Part shown: positions 6,679-12,167 of the stretch, in pieces
Layout: each line of letters begins with the position of its first letter
Position numbering within the stretch: position 1 is the first letter of the stretch
Assembly (NCBI GenBank): GCA_902803245.1
Contig: CADCPJ010000031.1
Location: forward strand, 1 to 12,167
Length of the DNA stretch: 12,167 bases
From: an uncultured Lachnospiraceae bacterium
GTDB lineage: Bacteria > Bacillota > Clostridia > Lachnospirales > Lachnospiraceae
Direction of reading: 5' to 3'
Translations under genes and position numbers: made by a program
The notes under the pieces: model-generated
The model's database searches: none
Seen by the model: the letters and a program-made list of their open reading frames with translations, nothing else
Told to the model about the DNA's origin: nothing

Positions 6679-9600
6679 TCATATGACACGGATCAGAACC
6701 TTTACTTTCTTTCTTCCCGCCGTCACCAAAACGGAGGCCTTTCCTTTTTTGAGCCCTTTGATCACTCCTTTTCGGGAGACCGACGCGACCTTCTTCCGGC
6801 TCGACTGATAAGTGACCTTCGACCCGTCAGAGGCGGAGGCCTTGAGGCGGAGCTTCTTTCCCTTCTTGAGGAGGATCCTTCCGGTCTTTGTCCCGGCTGC
6901 ATTCAGCTTCTTCCGGACAGCAGGGTTCCCGAACGATATCTTCAGATCCCGGGATTCTTTCGCGGACTTCAGCGTTGTGAGAGCAGTCTGGACAACCGTC
7001 TGTGCGATCGTTGTGTCCGATCCCAGTTCCTTCGCTTCGCTGATTGCCTTCTTTGCCGCGGAAATGGCGTTCTCCGCGGCCTTTATCGCCGCTTCCGTCG
7101 GATCTGCCTTCGCGGTGTCCGCACAAGCCACTGCTTTCGCTGCCGCTGCCTCGGCGTAAGTCCTGGCATTTAAGATGATCAGCTCTTCTTTTGCCTTCCT
7201 TGCCGCCTCTTCCTCCGCCTTCTTCGCTTCGGCCACAGATTTCTCCGCGCGGGTGAGCTTTAAGAGGGCAGCCTCATCAATCAGCAGCTTCTGGATATCC
7301 CCAAGCAGCTCATAGGAGCTCCTCGCGTCCTGCACAAGCTTTTCGTCTGCGGCGCCAGGAGCCTCCGGCAGGGCACGCAGTATTTCAAGAACATCCAGCG
7401 CAGCATCCACCGCCTGAGCGGGCAGGATCTCGAGGCGGAGCGGTTCCCCGTCCGCTTCCTGTCTTATGTATCCGACAGCGCTCGCGTGTCCCGTAATGCG
7501 GTACGATCCTGTGCTCAGGTCGTCCCGGGAGAAGGACACCTGTCCCGGGCTCTTCGTCTCTCCGTCGCATCCGACCTCCTCCCAGGTCTTCGAGGTCTCA
7601 TTCCACCGCTCTATCTCCGCCCAATATCTGTCGGCGCGGTCCGCCTCCGTGAAGGAGATCTCCGCCGCATCCCCCTCCGCAATCACAGGGCGGGCGAGAG
7701 ATATGGAAAATGAGCCGACATTTCCGAGCTTTGTGATGTGGATGGTCTTCGGCTCAGTGGCGAGCCAGTTCCACTTCTCCCCGTCTCCATCTCTGTCTGC
7801 ATCTTTTTCCGCATCTTTTTCTGCATCTTTTTCTGCATCTTTATCTGCATCTTTATCTGCATCTTTATCTGCATCTTCAGTTTCGGCTTCAGCTTCAGCT
7901 TCAACTGCATCTTCAGCTTCATCTTTTGTGTCCCGCTCGTCGAAAGCGATCTGGGCGTAGATAATATGCGTTCCCGCCTTCTCAAAGCACGGGCTTATGA
8001 CAAGCGACCCGTCTTCGCCCAGCTCATCCGGAGAATAGATATGCTCCTCATAGAAGGAGCGGGTTTCATCCCACCAGACCCTGACACCCCGGATCGCGCG
8101 CTCATCCTCAGAGGAGACACTGATCTTCACAGGCTCGTTGACCAGGGCGCTGTCTGCACCAAGCGCAATGTGCTGTGACGGGTCCGGGGTGACGAAGGGG
8201 ATCACGGCTTCATAGATATCCGCGTCATAGCCTCTCGCCGTCGCGTCAAACCGGATATGGACGAGATCTCCCTCGCTTACTCCTGCAAGCTGCTCGTCAG
8301 ACAGGTTCACGTTGATGAACCCGGAGTGTATGACTTCGGAATACAGGTCCACTCTCTCGCTCCCGCAAAGCGGCTCATACCAGATGTGTGCGCTGAGGTC
8401 CTCCGCGTATTTCGGTTTCTTTATCGTGAGAGTTAAGGCATCTCCCCGCTGCAGATAAGAGGGGATGTCCGGAAGCTCCAGCTTCAGGGCCTTGCCCGTA
8501 GACGAAACGACAGTGATGGTCTGGGGCTTGGAGGGAACGCCTTCTTCCGATTCATCGTAGTGGGCGACGGCGACCATCTGATAAGTGCCCGCTTTGCTGT
8601 ACGACGTCGTCTGCTCAAAGGACTCCTTTGTACTCCCCTCACTCCAGGACGGATCCGTCTCATGATCGGGATACACGTCAACCCGGCTGGCGCCGGGCGC
8701 ATACACGGAGAAGGTCACATCCTCGCGGGTATCCAGCGCATTTTTGGACACTGTGAGCAGGACTTCCCCGGTCTTTACCTCGGGGCTTGTCACCTCGAGG
8801 AGGAAGGGGCCGCCCTCCGCACTCCGCCCGATGTATCCGATCCCGTTTGCCATGCCGCAAAGAAGATAGTTTCCGGGCGCAAGGGAGAGCGTCGAGACAT
8901 TGACCGTACCCGGCTCATCCACGTGGCCCATGATTCCGACCGGTATCCATGCGCCATCTTCCTCCCTTTCAACCTGCAGCCAGTAGTCGTCGGCGTGCCT
9001 CGATCTCGAGTACGTGACTTCGATCGTATCCGCCTGCATGACCGTCTCTTTGTCGACGGAAACAGTGAAGCCGCCCAGATCGCCATAAGCGCCCACGCGC
9101 AGTTCGATCACATTGGAGGTCACCCACGCGCAGTGCTCCATCTCACCGGATTTCTTCGCCTTTTTGTCATATGTGACCTGGGCATAGAGGAGGTGCCTGC
9201 CCGGATTCCACCAGGATATGCCGGCAACCAGGGAGCCGTCTCCCTCGGCGAGGTCTTCCGGTCCATAGTACTGAAAGTCCTTCTTCTCGTCCAGAAAGAC
9301 GCGGACAGCCTGAATCGTTTTCTCCGATGAGGAGGCAACCGTAAACTCCACATTTTCATTGACAAGAATGGTCTCCGGAAGCCCGTCTTCAAGGGATACG
9401 GAGACTTCCTCATTCGGGAGTACGAACAGAATCCCGGCATCAAAAGAGCATCCGTCGTATCCCGGCGCGCTCGTCTCCACATGTACCCTCACATAGCTGC
9501 CCTCCGGCACGGCGGCAAGAAGTTCGCTCGTGATATTCACCTCGAGGTCCCGCGCCCGGCCATCCGCCGCAAAGAGCGTCGTATCCGCTCCCTCTTCGTC

Positions 9601-11781
9601 TGCATCAAATGAGACCCGCGCAGACATATATTTCGCCCCCTCCGCTTTCGGCACGGCAAAGGAGAGGGAGTCTTCCCCCGTAAGAAACGGCGGGAGTTTC
9701 GGAACCTCAAGCTTCAGGGTCTTTCCGGTTAAGGCTGTGACATGAATTTCCTGCGGCATAGAAGCACTGCCCTCATCCCCGTCCTCGTAGTGAGCGACGG
9801 CGACGAGGCTGTAATTACCCGATCTGTCATAGGAAACCGTTCCCTCGAACGCCTCCGTTAGCTTTGCGCAGCTTCTCCCTCTGCCCGTGCCGTAAGCCGG
9901 AAATACTTCAATCCATCTGGCCTCCGGGGCGTAGACAGCGTACTTCACTTCTTCAAGTGTATCCACCTCGCTCTTTTGAACAGTCAGGATCACCTGGCCC
10001 TTCTCAAGCTCTGTCTCCGCCACATGGAATGCGGCATATCCGTTTGCCGCCTCCCTCTCCACACAGCCGGTTCCCTTTGCCCGGCCAAGTACGCAGTAAT
10101 CCCCCGCTTCCATGAGGAGAGTGGATACCGAAACGGTTCCCGGTTTTAAAACATCCGGGATGGATTGAAACAGCATCCAGTCTCCCGCTTCTTCGTCCCA
10201 TCTCAAAATGCTGCCCATGTAGATTTCCGCATGCTCCGCCTCGGAGAAAGTGATGAGAAGCTCCTCTCCCCTTTTTACGGAATCACTCTCCGGCATGCAG
10301 GTAAAATCGCCGATTTCTCCCTCCGCTCTTGCGGGAATGACGACCGGGTTCGTGCCGGCCCACCCGAAATCCTCCGCGTCACAGGCGTCGCCGTCCCACT
10401 CTTCCCCGGGGTCGTCAAAACTCACCTCGGCATAGACGAGGTGCTCTCCGGGAGTCGCGAACACAAGGCCTGTGACAAGGCTCCCGTCCTCGCCCATATC
10501 CGCGGAAGTGTACAGTCTCCCCTCATACCAGCCGCCCTCTTCATCCGTCCAGATGCGGACAGCTGTCATCCTCTCTTCGCCGTCACAAAATACGCGGACC
10601 GGGGCAGGGCTGTTGACAGGCACGCTCTCCGCGGAGAAAACGAGATGGGCGAGGGGCTCCACGTTCATCCTCAAAATCTTCTTTCCTGCAGTCCCGATAT
10701 CGTATCCTCTGCCCGCTGCGGTGATCCGGACCTCGATCACGGAGCCTTTGGGGACATCGTCCAGCGTCTCACCCGGGATGCACACATCAAGAAGCGGCTC
10801 ATCGGTGTGCTCTTTTATGAGTTCCCATCTCCCATCCGGCGCCGTGACATCGACGAGGACATCCATATATTCCGCGTGTTCCGGCAGTTCTGCGCAAAAT
10901 TCCAGGGATTCTCCGTCCCCCACATTGTCCGGAAGGTCCGCGGGGAGCTTCGGCAGGATTTCTTCCCCGGCCGAGGCCCTGACCGAAATCTCCGCGGGAT
11001 CCGAAAGAAGCGTCTCCTCCCCCTTTTGGGCCGCCGCGACGATGTGATACGTGCCGGACTTCAGATACCGGAAGCTGCACACAAAGGAGCCGTCCTCCTC
11101 CATCTCAAGGCCGCTTAAGACAAAGGAACGGTCTCCGTCGTAATCGGGATAGACGAGGATCTCCCCGGTTTCCGGTGCCGTGACGCTGACGGTGACGGTG
11201 AGCATCTCGCAGGTGTCCGCCTCGTCCGCTGTGACAGACAGCTTGACGGGGTTTTCCTCCGGCTCCTCCGGGATATCACCGGAGTCGTCCAGGCCGCCCG
11301 ACTCACCGGAGTCGTCCAAGTCATCTAAGTCACTTAAGCTTCCGGTCGAACCGGAATCACTGTTTTCGCCGGAATCACCGGATGTGCCAAACCCATCACT
11401 TTCATCGGATTCTCCGGATGCACCGGTATCACCGCTTTCGTCGGGTTCTCCGGAATGGCCGTTTTCACCGGGATCATCGGTTTCACCGCTCTCAAAAGAC
11501 TCGCCGGAATCATCCGCTTCACCGCACTTACAGGTCTCGCCGGAATCATCCGCTTCACCGGTCTCAAAGCACTCGCCGTTCCCAAAGAATTCACCATTCT
11601 CAAGGAATTCACCGGGAGCGGACAGGTCTGTGCTCACTTCCGCATCGCCCCAAAAAGACCCGGCCGCCGCTTCCCCGGCATAAGCAGCACAGGAAAGATC
11701 GTCCCCCGCACAGGCGGCGTTCGTTCCCTGTCCAAGGAAAATCGCCATGGTCACAATGACAGACAGCCATCTTCGCTTCAT
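6679..11781 (-). CDS. Giant exported multi-domain Ig-like repeat protein with acidic stalk and C-terminal BIG2-like domain
   Basis: A 1700-residue secreted or surface protein that I cannot assign to a named family. Residues 1 to about 25 are a signal peptide. Residues 56-176 are acidic, Ser/Gly/Asp/Glu-rich, built around DDSGE. Residues 181-1452 hold three super-repeats of about 410-450 residues, each with four distinct beta-sandwich-like modules in the same order: A (about 181, 599, 1009), B (280, 690, 1100), C (380, 795, 1205) and D (488, 898, 1353). Recurrent motifs include EDGSLV, YAQVTYD, PGTVSVSTL and GYIGR. Residues 1456-1610 are Ala/Lys/Glu-rich helices (LEILRALP, SYELLGDIQKLL). Residues 1612-1700 are a Lys-rich BIG2-like domain ending in IRVI. 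No LPXTG motif or membrane anchor is seen. AAAAGGGG lies 8 nt before the ATG. Adhesion or scaffolding is plausible but unproven. Confidence 0.92.
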   Translation of the reverse strand: MKRRWLSVIVTMAIFLGQGTNAACAGDDLSCAAYAGEAAAGSFWGDAEVSTDLSAPGEFLENGEFFGNGECFETGEADDSGETCKCGEADDSGESFESGETDDPGENGHSGEPDESGDTGASGESDESDGFGTSGDSGENSDSGSTGSLSDLDDLDDSGESGGLDDSGDIPEEPEENPVKLSVTADEADTCEMLTVTVSVTAPETGEILVYPDYDGDRSFVLSGLEMEEDGSFVCSFRYLKSGTYHIVAAAQKGEETLLSDPAEISVRASAGEEILPKLPADLPDNVGDGESLEFCAELPEHAEYMDVLVDVTAPDGRWELIKEHTDEPLLDVCIPGETLDDVPKGSVIEVRITAAGRGYDIGTAGKKILRMNVEPLAHLVFSAESVPVNSPAPVRVFCDGEERMTAVRIWTDEEGGWYEGRLYTSADMGEDGSLVTGLVFATPGEHLVYAEVSFDDPGEEWDGDACDAEDFGWAGTNPVVIPARAEGEIGDFTCMPESDSVKRGEELLITFSEAEHAEIYMGSILRWDEEAGDWMLFQSIPDVLKPGTVSVSTLLMEAGDYCVLGRAKGTGCVEREAANGYAAFHVAETELEKGQVILTVQKSEVDTLEEVKYAVYAPEARWIEVFPAYGTGRGRSCAKLTEAFEGTVSYDRSGNYSLVAVAHYEDGDEGSASMPQEIHVTALTGKTLKLEVPKLPPFLTGEDSLSFAVPKAEGAKYMSARVSFDADEEGADTTLFAADGRARDLEVNITSELLAAVPEGSYVRVHVETSAPGYDGCSFDAGILFVLPNEEVSVSLEDGLPETILVNENVEFTVASSSEKTIQAVRVFLDEKKDFQYYGPEDLAEGDGSLVAGISWWNPGRHLLYAQVTYDKKAKKSGEMEHCAWVTSNVIELRVGAYGDLGGFTVSVDKETVMQADTIEVTYSRSRHADDYWLQVEREEDGAWIPVGIMGHVDEPGTVNVSTLSLAPGNYLLCGMANGIGYIGRSAEGGPFLLEVTSPEVKTGEVLLTVSKNALDTREDVTFSVYAPGASRVDVYPDHETDPSWSEGSTKESFEQTTSYSKAGTYQMVAVAHYDESEEGVPSKPQTITVVSSTGKALKLELPDIPSYLQRGDALTLTIKKPKYAEDLSAHIWYEPLCGSERVDLYSEVIHSGFINVNLSDEQLAGVSEGDLVHIRFDATARGYDADIYEAVIPFVTPDPSQHIALGADSALVNEPVKISVSSEDERAIRGVRVWWDETRSFYEEHIYSPDELGEDGSLVISPCFEKAGTHIIYAQIAFDERDTKDEAEDAVEAEAEAETEDADKDADKDADKDAEKDAEKDAEKDADRDGDGEKWNWLATEPKTIHITKLGNVGSFSISLARPVIAEGDAAEISFTEADRADRYWAEIERWNETSKTWEEVGCDGETKSPGQVSFSRDDLSTGSYRITGHASAVGYIRQEADGEPLRLEILPAQAVDAALDVLEILRALPEAPGAADEKLVQDARSSYELLGDIQKLLIDEAALLKLTRAEKSVAEAKKAEEEAARKAKEELIILNARTYAEAAAAKAVACADTAKADPTEAAIKAAENAISAAKKAISEAKELGSDTTIAQTVVQTALTTLKSAKESRDLKISFGNPAVRKKLNAAGTKTGRILLKKGKKLRLKASASDGSKVTYQSSRKKVASVSRKGVIKGLKKGKASVLVTAGRKKVKVLIRVI
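7426..11241 (-). repeat. Three tandem four-module super-repeats within the giant gene
   Basis: The units cover residues 181-590 (11241-10012), 591-1000 (10011-8782) and 1001-1452 (8781-7426). Corresponding pieces align by eye: VYAPEARWIEVFPAY with VYAPGASRVDVYPDH (module A), GYDGCSF with GYDADIY (B), EDGSLVTGL with GDGSLVAGI and EDGSLVISP (C), and PGTVSVSTL with PGTVNVSTL (D). Identity is moderate, so the duplications are old. Confidence 0.85.
7792..7875 (-). repeat. 12-bp tandem repeat encoding DADK/DAEK tetrapeptides
   Basis: Seven 12-bp units (plus strand GCATCTTTATCT or GCATCTTTTTCT) encode residues 1303-1330 as DADK three times, DAEK three times and DADR once. An Ala/Glu run precedes it (1288-1302). 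It sits in a loop of module C of the third super-repeat only; the same loop is short in repeats 1 and 2. Nearly pure units suggest recent slippage. Confidence 0.9.
11254..11616 (-). repeat. Degenerate repeat encoding the acidic Ser/Gly/Asp/Glu stalk
   Basis: This stretch encodes residues 56-176 of the giant protein. Variants of xSGE/DDSGE recur throughout, with the nearly exact duplicate GEADDSGE at 75-82 and 87-94. At DNA level, short related units built on TCACCGGAATC-type sequence recur irregularly. The composition predicts a disordered, strongly negative spacer just after the signal peptide region. Confidence 0.8.
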
Positions 11782-12167
11782 AGATAAAGCCCCTTTTGTA
11801 TATCAGGATCACTGCCCGGCCGCCTTCATATCCGGCCGCCGGACAGGTTCATATCAGGTTTTCGCCAGTTCCGCGCCCCGGTAAACCGGGTCTTCTTCTC
11901 ACCGCGAAAAAGGCAAGATCACGTCCCTTAAGCATCCGGGAACCGCAAGATATAGTATATTTTATCACAGCTCCGCGGTATACCGGAATGGTTTCTTTAT
12001 CCCGAAACAGAAATAATGTGCTTCCCTGTCCTCTAAGTTTTTATGCCGCTGTCTTACAGTTGTCTTCACTTTACTTTTAAGGTAACTATTCAGCACCCCC
12101 GGCATTCGGGACGCTTTGCGTCCCTCATTGTGGGCGTTCAGAGACGCTCCGCGTCTTGTCCGCCCCG
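11782..12167. other. 386-nt gene-free region upstream of the giant gene
   Basis: No ORF here has a ribosome binding site or recognisable product. On the minus strand it holds AAAAGGGG (11797-11790) serving the giant gene, a GGCGGCCGG direct repeat around 11815-11840, three CCTGATA/CCGGATA copies (11807, 11835 and 11858 leftward), a CCCGGT/ACCGGG palindrome (11877-11890), and an AT-rich block whose TATACT (11959-11954) could be a -10. I see no matching -35, so the promoter is only tentative. Two hairpins lie at the right end. Confidence 0.6.
12108..12165. repeat. Pair of hairpins with shared ACGC-N3-GCGT core
   Basis: GGGACGC-TTT-GCGTCCC at 12108-12124 is a perfect 7-bp stem. AGACGC-TCC-GCGTCT at 12142-12156 is a perfect 6-bp stem, enclosed by GGGCG (12132-12136) and CGCCC (12161-12165). 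No T run follows either hairpin, so a simple terminator is not well supported. A repeated intergenic palindrome is an alternative. Confidence 0.6.

Noticed and set aside
7738..8178. Plus-strand frame with a Phe/Cys/Ile-rich repeat, resembling a membrane peptide
   Set aside because: It is the antisense of the 12-bp DADK repeat in the giant gene, with no ribosome binding site. The hydrophobicity is a by-product of the repeat.
11180..11783. Plus-strand frames rich in Ser/Pro or Arg/His opposite the acidic stalk
   Set aside because: They are reverse-strand readings of the Ser/Gly/Asp/Glu repeat and have no independent coding evidence.
11796..12080. 94-codon plus-strand ORF in the gene-free region
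   Set aside because: It has no ribosome binding site and no recognisable product, and it runs across palindromes and AT-rich promoter-like sequence.
12060..12167. Possible c-di-GMP (GEMM) riboswitch, since the minus strand contains GGGACGCAAAGC, part of the GEMM core
   Set aside because: The upstream GEMM elements (CACAGGGCAAACC, GAAA tetraloop stem) are missing, and the motif is fully used in a simple self-complementary hairpin GGGACGC-AAA-GCGTCCC.

Overview
The window looks like chromosomal DNA of a moderately GC-rich Firmicute, probably a gut or rumen Clostridia/Lachnospiraceae-type bacterium. The clues are strong AGGAGG-type ribosome binding sites, a CIRCE (HrcA) operator with a consensus sigma-A promoter, Lys-rich bacterial Ig-like (BIG2-type) domains on exported proteins, and a secreted bacterial serpin. 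This placement is inferred from style; no marker gene is present.

All five genes I can support lie on the minus strand, so the reading order runs from right to left. (1) 11781-6679: a 1700-residue exported protein with an acidic Ser/Gly/Asp/Glu stalk, three copies of a four-module beta-sandwich super-repeat, an Ala-rich helical region and a C-terminal BIG2-like domain. (2) 6508-5531: a J-domain co-chaperone of the zinc-finger-less (CbpA-like) class. It has its own promoter, overlapped by a CIRCE element that begins only 3 nt after the stop of gene 1. (3) 5303-3471: an exported YfbK-like von Willebrand factor A protein, preceded by a leader that can fold into a terminator-like hairpin or a competing hairpin. 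(4) 3273-1462: a seven-transmembrane HD-GYP cyclic-dinucleotide phosphodiesterase. (5) 1385 to the left edge: a serpin with a signal peptide and an N-terminal BIG2-like domain, cut off by the window inside its reactive-centre loop.

The intergenic DNA is informative. The gap between genes 3 and 4 holds a 15-bp tandem repeat that is in frame with the upstream stop codon and would encode a Met-Leu-Leu-Ser-Gly pentapeptide repeat. The leader of gene 2 contains a 7-nt perfect complement to its own Shine-Dalgarno sequence. The 386 nt to the right of gene 1 carry no convincing gene but hold several short palindromes, including two hairpins with a shared ACGC-N3-GCGT core.

Functionally the region mixes cell-surface or secreted proteins (giant Ig-like protein, VWA protein, serpin) with a heat-shock-type co-chaperone and a membrane second-messenger enzyme. 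No terminator is visible between genes 3 and 4 or 4 and 5, so co-transcription from the J-gene or VWA leader down to the serpin is possible but not shown. I see no mobile element, CRISPR array, tRNA or rRNA.
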